A stretch of 64,000 nucleotides of DNA from Protonemura montana (taxonomy: Eukaryota > Arthropoda > Insecta > Plecoptera > Nemouridae). Made by a program: the position numbers and the translations under genes. This document shows, one piece after another, positions 12,025-22,074 of the stretch (positions are counted from its first letter, which is position 1; every line of letters starts with the position of its first letter). The DNA lies in the NCBI GenBank assembly GCA_947568835.1, contig OX387611.1:5212001-5276000 (forward strand). Direction: 5' to 3'. Below the pieces are notes generated by a model. That model was not told where the DNA came from, ran no database searches, and saw only the letters and a program-made list of their open reading frames with translations.

Positions 12025-12300
12025 CAGAGAGCCAGCGTTAATGTTAAACATTCTGCTGAACAAACGAGGCCGACAGCACTTAGTAACGGTAGGTGCCACT
12101 CGATGGCGCTTGCGGCTGTTTTTTTTAAACCTCTCAAATTGAATAATTATGACTCTTAATATCAAAACAAGTTAGTCAATCGTTGAGGTTAGAATCAATA
12201 AAGATTAATTGAGAGGAAACCAGTCTCAAATGCGAGTAATCTGCAAGACGACGGTGATTCCAATTTAGAAGCATCCTGAATTTAGTCTCATTTGGCAGCC
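12025..12300. repeat. dispersed repeat, 'GCCAGCGTTAATGTTAAAC' family
   Basis: Starts with GAGCCAGCGTTAATGTTAAA and includes GTAGGTGCCACTCGATGGCG. The latter recurs as its complement near 16980, and related ends occur near 26415-26735 and 30770-30830. A short related piece (AATAAAGATTAATTGAG) lies at 13730. Probably a non-autonomous DNA element; its limits were not resolved. Confidence 0.5.
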
Positions 12301-14302
12301 ATTTTTAGCATCAGCTAATATTACGGTGTAACACCCCCCAAATAAACTATGAGCACACATAGTTCAAATGAAAAATTTAACTTTTATGACTGAATTTTTT
12401 AAAAGTAAGCTGTAGCATTTTCTTCAAACTAATTCAGAGTTTTATTAAATAAAGAAGACGGACGTGATGTACCGTTTATAACATAAAAATGGGAATTTTA
12501 TTAAAATTTCTAACAAAATCGAATATCATAAATTTATGATGTCCATATCACCATCGATTCTGTTGGCATGAAAAGCCATTTGGGCATTTTATCATTTCGA
12601 ATACGTTTGATGTCGTTATTGAAAGAGAGAGTTACTAGAAGCTAGATTTGAATAATAACAATCTGCATTCAAAAACAAGCACCTAAGTAATAAATTATAA
12701 CTTTGGAATTTGCTACAATAACGTTCTTTTTATTAAAATTATTGTTTGATATAAAAATTCAAATGATTGGATTTTCATAAATATAAAAAATCAGCTTATA
12801 TTCTTATAATAAATTCTTTAACCATTTAACCATAGATTTTTTTTAACCATGGATTAAATCCAATTGCCACTTCTGCCAATACATACTCCAGTGCTTAAAC
12901 GGGCAGTTAAACAATGTCCAGCTAATTCAGTAACCGGAGATAAACATTTCAAATAAGTATCTTATTGACTGTGACCATAGCGATAAACCTTTAACAGACT
13001 GTTATAATTTTAACCGAGCATTATAAAACTCTAAAAAAATATGTAGGTATAAAAGTTCACAAATTTTTACGGCGATGCCAGTTTTCTAAATCTAAGAAAC
13101 ATCCTTATGAACATTCGTTATGAAAGAAAATGTAATATTCAGTCGTTCTCAGTCGCTCTCCAGGGAGCAAGAAAGCAAGCACTTCACTGTTTTGTACCGT
13201 TCTATGCAAAGGCGAAATGAAAAATGTAAAATGCATAGATCCATAAAATTGGAAGACCAGGCTGGATATAATTGCGACACCGTATGTAAAAAAAGTAATG
13301 CATATTCCATTCTAGACATCGAGGAATGGAACGCCATCTCAGTAGAATGTGGAAACGAAAATGAATAAAAAGAAAAATCGTATTTTCTTCAGTGCTTCCG
13401 CTTTAATATTATTAAAAAAAGTAGTGGTAAGTTCAAAACGATTCCAAATTGAGGAAAGTAATGCATTTTTTAAGCGTTTTACTATCTCCCTCATTGAAGT
13501 TTTTGAACGCATGTCTACTTTATCTAATCTTAGTACTAGTTTTGACAAAAACCATTAAAACAGGGTTTTAAATTAAAATAAAAAGTTATTTTTCGAAATT
13601 TTAAAAAATTGTTATTTTTTTAATCACGATTCATTTACGCACCTTGAATATTTCCATTTTTAACCAAAAATAAAATACAAAAAAAGCAAAAATACAATTT
13701 TTTTTACATTAACCGTTTTTGTTGGCATTAATAAAGATTAATTGAGCGTAAACCCGTCTCACATGCAAGTAATCTGCAAGAAATAACGCAATAAAAATCT
13801 TACCATTAAAACGATTGTCACTCCACCTTTAGCATCCTCTAATGTTTTCACGGTAATGTAGAAATTTGGCGGCCATTTTAGGTAAAAGTAGCGCTGTGGT
13901 AGTACTATTACTAGCACATATGAGTAGGGGAGACTTTCCAACACTTAGCTGGTCATTGCTAGTGTTTAAAACCTACCACTTTAAAGCATTGCGTATGATC
14001 AAAGGGGTTCAAATCACCACGAGTCGCTTTGTCTTTGTCACTATGGGATTAAGACCCTCATTTGCCAGCCGAGGTTTCCATTTGCCTGAATTATTAACCC
14101 AAATGTCAGAAGCACTTTCGAAATTGTGTTTTGACAGTCTGTTCACCTATTTCTCATTTGATCACGTTTAAAACCAATGTCATGATTTTCATGATCAAAT
14201 TAAGCAGTGAATGATTTTTTATTAGTTGTCGCTATAAACAGTTAAAGTTAAATGTCATTTAACCGTCATTCTCATTAAATGCAGTAAAATTCTTTAAAAC
14301 AT
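12301..14302. other. unassigned AT-rich stretch with repeat scraps
   Basis: Frames of 60-100 codons on both strands overlap each other and lack family features. An ACTAGT-family scrap (TTAGTACTAGTTTTGAC) lies at about 13525-13550. No gene is supported. Confidence 0.45.
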
Positions 14303-14405
14303 TATGTGTCCAGGTAGCTCAATTTGTTAGAGCAACACCCGCAGTAGAAGGAGATAGGGGTTGAAGTCCCGTTTGGGCAATAATTTTTGAGACGGTAGTT
14401 TTTCT
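14303..14405 (+). mobile_element. foldback SINE, 5'-truncated copy (copy 3a)
   Basis: Begins at the tRNA-like core (TAGCTCAATTTGTTAGAGC, then a damaged B box GGTTGAAGTCCC) and ends with TTTTTGAGACGGTAG and an AATAATAAAAAA tail. The left arm is missing. Confidence 0.7.
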
Positions 14406-14448
14406 AATAATAAAAAAGTTAAAAGTGTTGTTAAAGTAAGTTTATCTT

Positions 14449-14580
14449 TAGATGAAATCTTATTTAAATTGCAAACGCTTGCAATGCGCGGGGTATTTTG
14501 TTATTATGAACACTATAACCGTCTCAAAAATTGATGCCCGTTTGATTCCCGTTTGGGCATCAATTTTTGAGATGTTAATA
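14449..14580 (+). mobile_element. foldback SINE, copy without tRNA-like core (copy 3b)
   Basis: Head and left arm are present (GATGAAATCTTATTTAAATT, ACTATAACCGTCTCAAAAAT). The element then turns round at GATGCCCGTTTGATTCCCG into GGGCATCAATTTTTGAGA. The T and D arms of the tRNA-like core are gone, leaving mainly a hairpin. Confidence 0.65.
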
Positions 14581-15060
14581 AAGTACTTTTATGTTGTTTT
14601 TGACGTTCCTGATAGCTCTTATTTCCTTATTTTGTCTAATTATTCAGTCTGATTCTTGTCTATACTTGGAGGCAACTAAGTTTGTTGGTCACTAATCCAA
14701 CAGTTTCGATTCAATGTAGAGATGTCATTGTGAAAATGGCTAGTTTTTTCAGGATTTAACTGCACAAAATATGCTTTTTTACTCCTTTTGCTTGGCAAAT
14801 ACTTAATCCGTTCATCATAAATGTCTGTTTTTTGCTCTCCACTGGACCAGCAGGTTGAAAAGTTTTGGAACTATTTTAAAGTACACTTTGGAAATCTACT
14901 GACAATCGGTTTGAAAATGTATGAAAATGTTTTAAAAGATTTTCATTAAAAATGCAATCAAACTGTTAAGTTTAATTTTGTAGATATAATATACATCGCA
15001 CAACTTTTGGAGAACAAATTTGAATGCGTCTTTGTTAAACAGAAAGTACCTATGTAAGAT

Positions 15061-15166
15061 AGGTTAGGTTAGGTTAGGTTAGGTTAGGTTAGGTTAGGTT
15101 TGGTTAGGTTAGGTTAGGTTAGGTTAGGTTAGGTTAGGTTAGGTTAGGTTAGGTTAGGGAAGATTA
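15061..15166. repeat. interstitial telomere-type repeat (TTAGG)n
   Basis: About twenty head-to-tail copies of the pentamer TTAGG (read here as AGGTT), with one variant unit (TTTGG) near 15100 and decay at the right end. TTAGG is the ancestral arthropod telomere unit. Both flanks are ordinary non-telomeric DNA, so this is an internal site. Confidence 0.95.
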
Positions 15167-15370
15167 GGTTACAAAGAAAAACACAGAAATTAATTACAAA
15201 AGTAATTAATTATACCTTAATTAGGTACTTTAATACTCAAAGCTTAGCGTTGTTCTAATATATTGACTACTAAACTGTTTTGACGGTGTGATGATTGGAA
15301 AAAATATCAAGTTTTTCGACAGATTTGTGTATTGGATAACTGATAGACGACGTGTTTTCTTTTGTTACAG

Positions 15371-15485
15371 ATGGAAAATGCGACCGATATCTACTCTGCC
15401 CCAAACATCATTCTTGAAATGGAAATAAATTGCTACCACCATCTGAACTCGACCAGGGATACCACAATCAACGCACACATCACAG
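15371..15485 (+). CDS. class B GPCR (calcitonin/DH31 receptor-like), N-terminal ectodomain exon
   Basis: An internal or first coding exon on the + strand, bounded by TTTTGTTACAG and by the donor GTATGT; it ends in phase 1. The 38 codons include two N-glycosylation sequons (N-A-T and N-S-T) and the motif I-N-C-Y-H-H-L. This resembles the first cysteine region of calcitonin-type receptors (E-C-Y-x-x-I in CALCRL). Its phase-1 end joins exactly to the exon at 53712, where the next cysteine (C-P-G-T-F-D-G-W) follows 22 residues later. The exon opens with ATG directly after the acceptor, so it could hold the start codon. A signal peptide is not evident in it, so an upstream exon is likely. The link to the distant exon is inferred from phase and domain order. 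Confidence 0.6.
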
Positions 15486-15554
15486 GTATGTCACGCAGTA
15501 AATTAAACTTTTCAGGTATTAACATATTAATTATCAATTCTGGATAAAAAATTT

Positions 15555-15815
15555 ACTGGCGTTTTGTTTGGAATTAAATTTTTCAAAACTACAAGGCTTG
15601 GTTTTTACAAAATCTATTTGCACTGGGTTTGAATGCTAAGTGAAGAACAACTAAATTCCCCAACGTTGCGTTACTGTTACCTGTTACTTTATAAAGGGTA
15701 AGAGCAGACCTTGATAAAGTAACAGGTACAAGTTACGAAATGTTGGGGAATTTAGTTGTTCTTCACTTAGCATTCATAACCCAGTTGAAAAAGATTTAGT
15801 AAAAACTAGTTCTAA
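15555..15815. mobile_element. ACTAGT foldback family, complete inverted-repeat copy
   Basis: Left arm: TGGGTTTGAATGCTAAGTGA, then AGAACAACTAAATTCCCCAA, then CTGTTACTTTATAAAGGGT. The right arm is its complement, from TTGATAAAGTAACAGGTAC to TTAGCATTCATAACCCAG. The arms are about 100 bases. No coding capacity. Copies elsewhere differ in the arm sequence, suggesting subfamilies. Confidence 0.75.
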
Positions 15816-16680
15816 GTTTAGAAAAACCTTTAAGCAACCTGACCTGCAACAAATAAATATGCATAAACCTAATTACAGACCTGCAGTAGGCAATTCTACT
15901 CAACAGTAGCTCAACAAATAGTCAAAAAGTGATAATAATTAAAAATAAAAATATAATTCCAAGTGATCTTATTTATTTTTGACCATAGGTTATGTTTCCT
16001 TGTGTAAATAATATTTCCATTTTATTTCTAATTGGACGACAATCCCCTTGGAAAATAGACGATAATTACTCTATTCAGAATTTTGTAGCTCGGTGTTTTT
16101 TTCTATTGCTTCTGAAAATTCCTTGAGTAAAAGTTTTAAACGATGCAATTACTTTTAATAAGTCAGTAAAAGTCTCTTTACCCCCCAAGTGCTCATCCAT
16201 TCTCTTCTAGTGTACTTATCATCAGTCAAAAGGGTTTAACCAACTTAATTCCTGACCACTTAGCAAGCACTCAGTTCATGTAGCATCGAGGTCGTGTTAC
16301 CAAGGAAATCAGCGTCTTAATTGACAGGATCAAGTCGTGATTGAAACTAACAGACAAAGGATTAAAGAAACGGAAAACCTTCAATAGGAAATCAATTTGG
16401 TTTTCGTCGATTCTACCAAAGACTTACAACAAACCATATCACCCACTTGTTTTTAATTTATATTTAATTCCAAGTTTCGGTAAAAGAATGACGTTGGTTT
16501 TTTCTTCTCTGAAACTCACAGCCAAGCTGCTGAATTAGAAATTGTTGGAATATATTTAAAAAATATTAAAATAAATTCAACAATTTTTTTCTTGAGTGTA
16601 TTTTTTGGTGAAGTTATACTGTAAAACAGAAAGCTGATGCCTTAAAGAGAATACTTTCCTGCAATTCGGTACTTTTTGTT
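15816..16680. other. unassigned AT-rich stretch (large receptor intron)
   Basis: No exon or repeat family recognised. Confidence 0.45.
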
Positions 16681-16689
16681 AAATAGCTA

Positions 16690-17065
16690 GATGCCGTACC
16701 TATACTGCCATAGCGCTAGTGTTGAACTGCCTTCGTAAAACGAGGCCGTCAAATGACAACATAACAGAGAAATATGAAGAAAGCTTCAAAATAAAGTCGC
16801 TGTCTTTTGAGTGTTAAGAAAATTAATTTCAATATTTTTCTAAAATACCTTGTAGTTAAGACTGATTAACGCTCAATGCATCTTTACCCAAGCGATAAAG
16901 ATACACGTTTAGATATTTCAAGTCGTAAGTACCTACTTATTTATAAAAGTTGGCTTGAAACAACGACCGCAAGCGCCATCGAGTGGCACCTACCGTAACC
17001 ACGTGTTACCAACTCTTTTGATAGCAACCGAAAAGTTTAACATTAACGCTAGCCGTCTTAAAATA
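16690..17065. repeat. dispersed repeat, second copy of the 12-kb family
   Basis: Contains CCGCAAGCGCCATCGAGTGG and CACCTACCGTAACC, the complement of the 12080 region, and ends with AAAAGTTTAACATTAACGCT. Left part includes AAACGAGGCCGTCAAATGAC. Likely a non-autonomous DNA element with an inverted end. Confidence 0.5.
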
Positions 17066-17544
17066 TACCTGTTAACTCAATGCTAGCAGGCGACACAGGA
17101 TGCAAAGAAAATCCAAGTCGTGCCACTCCTTCCAAGAAGGAAACCATCTCTTTTACAAGACAAAACAGAGTTTGTCTCACAGCTCTCTTGATGAATTCCT
17201 ACGGGTCACGTCCACCTTGATTACAAGCTCTCTCATGTGGGCAACAAATTAGGAAGGCGCGGTTTTGAGATTGCGTGTGGTGGTGTAAGACTTTGTTGGC
17301 GCCTGCGCTCTGTAAATTCATTCGACTACATGTTTTGTCTTGGTTGCAATTGGTGCCTAAAGGGAGTGTGTTAAGCTTTTAGAGATTTCGTTTGTATTCT
17401 TGTGGTCTTAACTCTTCTCTTGTTGACAAGCATGTTGTTTAGATGAAAGGGCGTGCGGAATTCGGAAGAGATTGCTTGTGGAAAGGTGATGATTGTCCGT
17501 TTATGGAAAGGTTTGATAGCGTGAAACTGTGGAGATCTGTCATT
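17066..17544. other. unassigned stretch (large receptor intron)
   Basis: Slightly richer in GC than its surroundings; no gene or repeat recognised. Confidence 0.4.
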
Positions 17545-17693
17545 CTCATCAAAAACACTAAAATCCTCTCAAAAATGATGTGTATAAGTAGCTCAATTGG
17601 TTAGAGCAACACCCGTGACAGGTGGAGATTGGGGTTCGAGTCCCCGTGTTGGCATCAATTTTTTAAAGGTTATTAGTGTTCCTAATAATAAAA
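17545..17693 (+). mobile_element. foldback SINE, partial copy (copy 4)
   Basis: tRNA-like core TAGCTCAATTGGTTAGAGC and GGTTCGAGTCCCC, a decayed right arm, and an AATAATAAAAAA tail. The head differs from copy 2 (TCATTCTCATCAAAAACACT), matching the alternative head seen at 25.9 and 30.0 kb. Confidence 0.75.
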
Positions 17694-18055
17694 AAGCTGA
17701 ATCAATTTACTATTTTGTAACACTTTAATAGCTTTGGTTTTTCTCATGTATCTTTTAAAAATATCAAAGGTTTATTTTAACAATCGTGAGATGAAGCTTG
17801 CATTTCGGAACAAATGCAAGTGAAACATACTCAAACAAAATTTAGTGACCACTGCAAAATGGTCTACTTATTTTTTACAGAATTTTTCAGAAAACCTTCC
17901 AGAAAGCTTATAATAAAAATGAAAATTTAGTGGGTTTTGAAGAATACCATTGAAAACACATCGAGCAATAACTGAAACAGAATACAATGACACGTGATGG
18001 TATTAGGAATTAGGTATTTAAAAAAAAAATACAAAAAAAAATCACAGAACATTGA

Positions 18056-18061
18056 TTTATT
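18056..18061 (-). terminator. candidate polyadenylation signal, OBP-C
   Basis: AATAAA on the - strand, about 230 bases after the OBP-C stop codon. Confidence 0.4.
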
Positions 18062-18287
18062 TTTTATGTTGCGTTGTTAACTTTCTGAAACTTCAACGCG
18101 CTTCATTCTTTGTGAGAAAAACTTCACTGAATGTTGACCACAAGCTCCACATTCTTTAGTAAGAGATTCATCTTAACAGTCTCTCTTTCAGAATGTTACA
18201 AACCACATTGCATTCCCGTTAAGAAAAATTAACAAACAGTTCGTTTTCAAAGTTGAAGTTTGAGTAAAAGTTGAAGTTGAAGTGTGT

Positions 18288-20679
18288 TCAATTTTCGTAA
18301 TCAAAGCCACTAGAAATGCACGAGTGAAGTGCTGGACCAGTGACACATCTGTCGTCTCCCAAATCAGCTGTGAAATGAGAAAAATTTTAAAAATTTTAAA
18401 TGTGAGATCAAGTTATTTATATTAAGGTTCGAGCTAAGAAATAAAACATTAAAAGGTCTACTTGAAATTGACGCATTAAAAAGCATAATCACAAGTGCAA
18501 GAACAGCAACATAACAAAGCTAGCGGTCATTGGGCACTTTGACTTTCAAATCTGGCGCTAAACAAAGAAGGCTTGTGGTAACATTCAAACAGTAAGATTG
18601 GGACAAAACGTTTAAGTTTGATTTAAGTTTTAATTTTAGTTTAAGCAACACTGCGCTGGGTCAGGTATTGGATGAGTGACCATCATACACATGACCAGTT
18701 CTGTTCGGGAGAGAGGTTGGAGGGATGAAAGTCAAGCAACACTGCGCTGGGTCAGGTATTGGATAGGTGACCATCATTCACATGACCAGTTCTGTTCGGG
18801 AGAGTGGTTGGAGGGATGAAAGTCAAGCAACACTGCGCTGGGTCAGGTAATGGATGGGTGACCATCATTCACATGACCAGTTCTGTTCGGGAGAGAGGTT
18901 GAAGGGATGAAAGTCAAGCAACACTGCGCTGGGTCAGGTATTGTATGGGTGACCATCATTCACATGACCAGTTCTGTTCGGGAGAGAGGTTGGAGGGATG
19001 AAAGTCAAGCAACACTGCGCTGGGTCAGGTATTTGATGGGTGACCATCATTCACATGACCAGTTCTGTTCGGGAGAGAGGTTGAAGGGATGAAAGTTAAG
19101 CAACACTGCGCTGAGTCAGGTATTGGATGGGTGACCATCATTCACATGACCAGTTCTGTTCGGGAGAGAGGTTGGAGGGATGAAAGTCAAGCAACACTGC
19201 GCTGGGTCAGGTATTTGATGAATGACCATCATTCACATGACCAGTTCTGTTCGGGAGAGAGGTTGGAGGGATAAAAGTTAGTACAACTTCACTATGCCTA
19301 GCCGGTGCAACCCTGTCAGAAACGTGTGCCCAAAGCGGAATTCTTCTCTGGTCTCTTCCTTTTGCATATATTTTTTCTGCTATAATTCAAAATTTAGACA
19401 CTTTTTTGGTGAAAATTTAGAATGAGGATTCAGCATCGCGTTAACTGCGATAATGCTTGTGTAACTTGAATTTTATGATCTTACCAATTTTGGCAGGGCA
19501 ATTAGCGATTTTTGTCTGAACTTCCTCCTCGAAGTTCTTGGCGATGTAGTTTTCGAATCCCGTCTTAGAAATAGAACCGTTTAAAAGGAGTCCGAAGCCT
19601 TCATATAAGCAGCCAGCGAGACACTAAACAAAATACGGTTGTGAAGAAGAAAAAAAACACCAACGAGAATAAATTTCATGCTATATCCTTATACATTTTT
19701 GTTGTTATGAGGTATTTTTTAGTTTCTAGCCATGTTTTTTGTTATTGAAAAATTACCAACAGATTTTTCCAAACGTGTCGGATGCAAAAATCGAAATAAT
19801 TTACCTTTTGGCGTAACGTAGAAAATGTTGGCTTGTTGTTGAAAAAGAAATTATCTCCGTCCTCTGGAAAAAATGTTGCAAGTTATTTTTACTCCGTTCA
19901 GCCAGAAAATCTACTTTCTCCCGGCAGAGGAGCCACCGGTCGTCTTGAGGTGACATGCTGGCCAACTGTCAGTTTTAAAAACACTACAAATCATCTCTGC
20001 TGATGTCTGCCATTTTAGTTTTGCTCTTGGACACTTTTCTTTCAAGATGTTTTGCTTTTTAAAAAAAAAAATCCTACCGATTTTAACAATTTTGAGTATT
20101 ATTTAGCAGACATTTTAAATATTAAAAAATTCCACCACTTAAATTATGCTGAAACTTCATTCACAAATTAGCAGCAATGCTAAGGGCAGTCTTTGTGCTG
20201 GTATCTTCACTCACGAGCTAGAATTTACCCAAATTTAATTTTCGCCTTTACGTTAAAGGTAAAATTTTTACAAACATATTTAACTATTTCTTGAATAAAC
20301 CATTATTTGGAACAAAATCCTCACCCGATGTTGCCCCAGTGTCATTAAGACATGCTTTGACAATGTCAACACTATCAGACTCCTGGGAAAACTGTAATCA
20401 AAGATTAAGATTAGTTTTTAACAAAATCTCGCCTTTTAGTTGAAGTGTTAGTTGAAACTATTGCACGTGAACACATTCAAACTCGTGACACATGGTCCGT
20501 TTTCAAAACAGTGCGTCGTTAAACAACACAAACAAATAATCAAATCAATATATATATTTTTTTTCGTTTAAAAAAATCGAAATTGTTTGAAATTTTGGTC
20601 CGTTTTTTGTTGAGTACATTACCACTATTTCTGAAGAAATCACCAACGCAAATATCACGATCAAAAGATCTGAATTCAT
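18288..20679 (-). CDS. odorant-binding protein C (classic six-cysteine OBP)
   Basis: A secreted carrier of small hydrophobic ligands (insect PBP/GOBP family). Five exons, read right to left: 20623-20679, 20325-20391, 19805-19863, 19485-19623, 18288-18367. All introns are GT-AG, with phases 0,1,0,1. The product is 133 residues, with a hydrophobic signal peptide (M-N-S-D-L-L-I-V-I-F-A-L-V). The six cysteines follow C1-X28-C2-X3-C3-X36-C4-X11-C5-X8-C6, the family pattern; C2/C3 lie in C-L-A-G-C-L-Y-E and C5/C6 in R-C-V-T-G-P-A-L-H-S-C. It ends S-G-F-D-Y-E-N-stop within exon 5, so it lacks the sixth exon of OBP-B. Intron 4 contains the 5S-SINE tandem array. No break in the frame was seen. Ligand and tissue cannot be told from the sequence. 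Confidence 0.88.
18640..19275 (+). repeat. tandem array of a 91-bp unit holding the 5S internal promoter
   Basis: Seven head-to-tail copies of a 91-bp unit. Each unit runs from AAGCAACACTGCGCTGGGTC through TATTGGATGGGTGACCATC to GTTCGGGAGAGAGGTTGGAG and GGATGAAAGTC. Unit starts are regularly spaced (e.g. 18734, 18825). Each repeats box A, the intermediate element and box C of 5S rRNA. The array lies in intron 4 of OBP-C, in the opposite orientation to that gene, and is followed by the start of a SINE body that soon stops matching. Confidence 0.92.
20488..20542 (+). mobile_element. 5S-SINE 3' tail fragment
   Basis: GACACATGGTCCGTTTTC, AAAACAGTGCGTCGTTAAAC and an ACAAACAAATAA tail match the family's 3' end; the rest is absent. 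It lies in intron 1 of OBP-C. Confidence 0.7.
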
Positions 20680-20755
20680 TTTGAAGATTGAGTTGCGTTG
20701 GTAATTCGTTGACTTTGTCGGCTAAAATGACAGCTGATTTCAGTAAAGCTGGTGG

Positions 20756-20765
20756 CTTATAAAAG
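20756..20765 (-). promoter_or_regulatory. TATA box, OBP-C
   Basis: TTTTATAAGC on the - strand, about 80 bases before the start codon. An initiator-like ATCAG lies roughly 30 bases downstream. Confidence 0.55.
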
Positions 20766-21457
20766 ATAAGGATTTATCACGTGATGGTCATTATATTTGT
20801 GACAAAAAATCGTCATAATGTCGATTTGTTGAAATTACCGCCGTTATTTCGCCATAAAATCCGTATGTGATCATCATTATTAAACCCATCAGGAAAGTCG
20901 TTATTGACATTTTGTAATCATTTCCTGTTCCGATTTACTTTTTGATATCAAATTACTGTTGTGATTAAAAGCTACCATACACAACTAAAAACACCACAGT
21001 TGTTTTTATTTTCCAAGTTGTTTATTCAATAAATACAGGGACTGCAGGGCAAACTAAGGTCCTTCGAGCACAGCCCTTCAACCTTTCTCCACACTAATAA
21101 GAACACTTGGCCTACCTATGGTCATTGACCATGTTTCTATAACCTAATTTTACAACAAGGATGCAGGTATATAGCATCAGAAATATGTTTATTCCTAAGC
21201 AAAAGCAAACGAAAAGTAAACCTAAACCAAACTAACCCAAAAAGTGGTATTTTAACTAAATGTTAAAACCAAGACACTGTTGAGATGTGTATGAATTCAA
21301 TGCCCTAATATATGGTAACCTTATAATACGCTGCAATTTATAAAATTCAAATATTTATTTAAAAAAGGTATTTGATAAGGATTATCTTTACAACTTTACT
21401 GCCATGGTATTTTTTCTTTTCATAGACAAACATGGTTTTCAATGTCTGTGTTCTTGC
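20766..21457. other. OBP-C upstream region
   Basis: AT-rich upstream flank between OBP-C and a SINE copy. No repeat family recognised. Confidence 0.4.
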
Positions 21458-21722
21458 AATGCGCGGGGTATTTTATTATTATGTACACTATAAACGTCTC
21501 AAAATTTCAACTCCTTCGAGATCTGTTATTCACATCAAATATGCTAAAATCGTCTCAAAAAGCCAGTGTCCATGTAGCTCAATGGTTCAGAGCAACACCC
21601 GCGATAGGTGGAGATCGGGGTGCGAGTCCCCGTTTGGGCATCAATTTTTGAGACGGTTAAAGTGTTGATAATAATAAAATACCCCGCGCATTGCAAGCGT
21701 TTGCAATTTAAATAAGATCTCA
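21458..21722. mobile_element. foldback SINE, composite copy (copy 5)
   Basis: Both outer arms are present: GCGCGGGGTATTTTATTATT at the left, and AATAAAATACCCCGCGCATT plus GCAAGCGTTTGCAATTTAAA at the right. Between them is a tRNA-like core on the + strand (TAGCTCAATGGTTCAGAGC, B box GGTGCGAGTCCCC). A second internal 'AAAATCGTCTCAAAAAGCC' suggests a rearranged or fused pair of copies. Confidence 0.75.
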
Positions 21723-21889
21723 TCAACTTTTTTTTGGATTGAGCACAAGATTTTTTATTTATTTTTTTTTTATGTCGATGATATCAACGAAATTGTTAAT
21801 TTAAATGGGGATTGGTTAAAGTGAAACAAGTTAATTTATTCACAAAAATCTGCTGAAAATAAAAATATCCCATTTTGTTTTCAATGTAG

Positions 21890-21895
21890 TTTATT
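21890..21895 (-). terminator. candidate polyadenylation signal, OBP-B
   Basis: AATAAA on the - strand, about 180 bases beyond the OBP-B stop. Confidence 0.5.
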
Positions 21896-22074
21896 GATCT
21901 TCTCGACAGTTGAGACGGATTTGTTTGGAAATGAAAACAAAGAAAACAAAACAATTTTGAAATAAAACATTTTTTTACTACTTTAAAAAAATATATGTAT
22001 ATTTTTGGTACATTTGATTAAAATATTATAAAGGATATTTTGTTAGAAGATTAGATGGCTAGCGATGAACTGGT

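Noticed and set aside
15061-15166. True chromosome end
   Set aside because: Only about 20 units, with 15 kb and 49 kb of ordinary sequence on the two sides.
18077-18171. Segment reading E-C-G-A-C-G-Q-H, at first taken as the last exon of OBP-C or a chemosensory-protein (CSP) fragment
   Set aside because: It fits the phase but lacks C6 and has a poor acceptor. The exon at 18288-18367 has a good acceptor, C5-X8-C6 and the T-G-P-A-L motif of the paralogues. A CSP would need a longer domain around the C-X2-C.
18640-19275. Functional 5S rRNA genes in tandem
   Set aside because: Units contain only the middle of 5S rRNA followed by SINE body; the 5' and 3' ends of 5S rRNA are absent.
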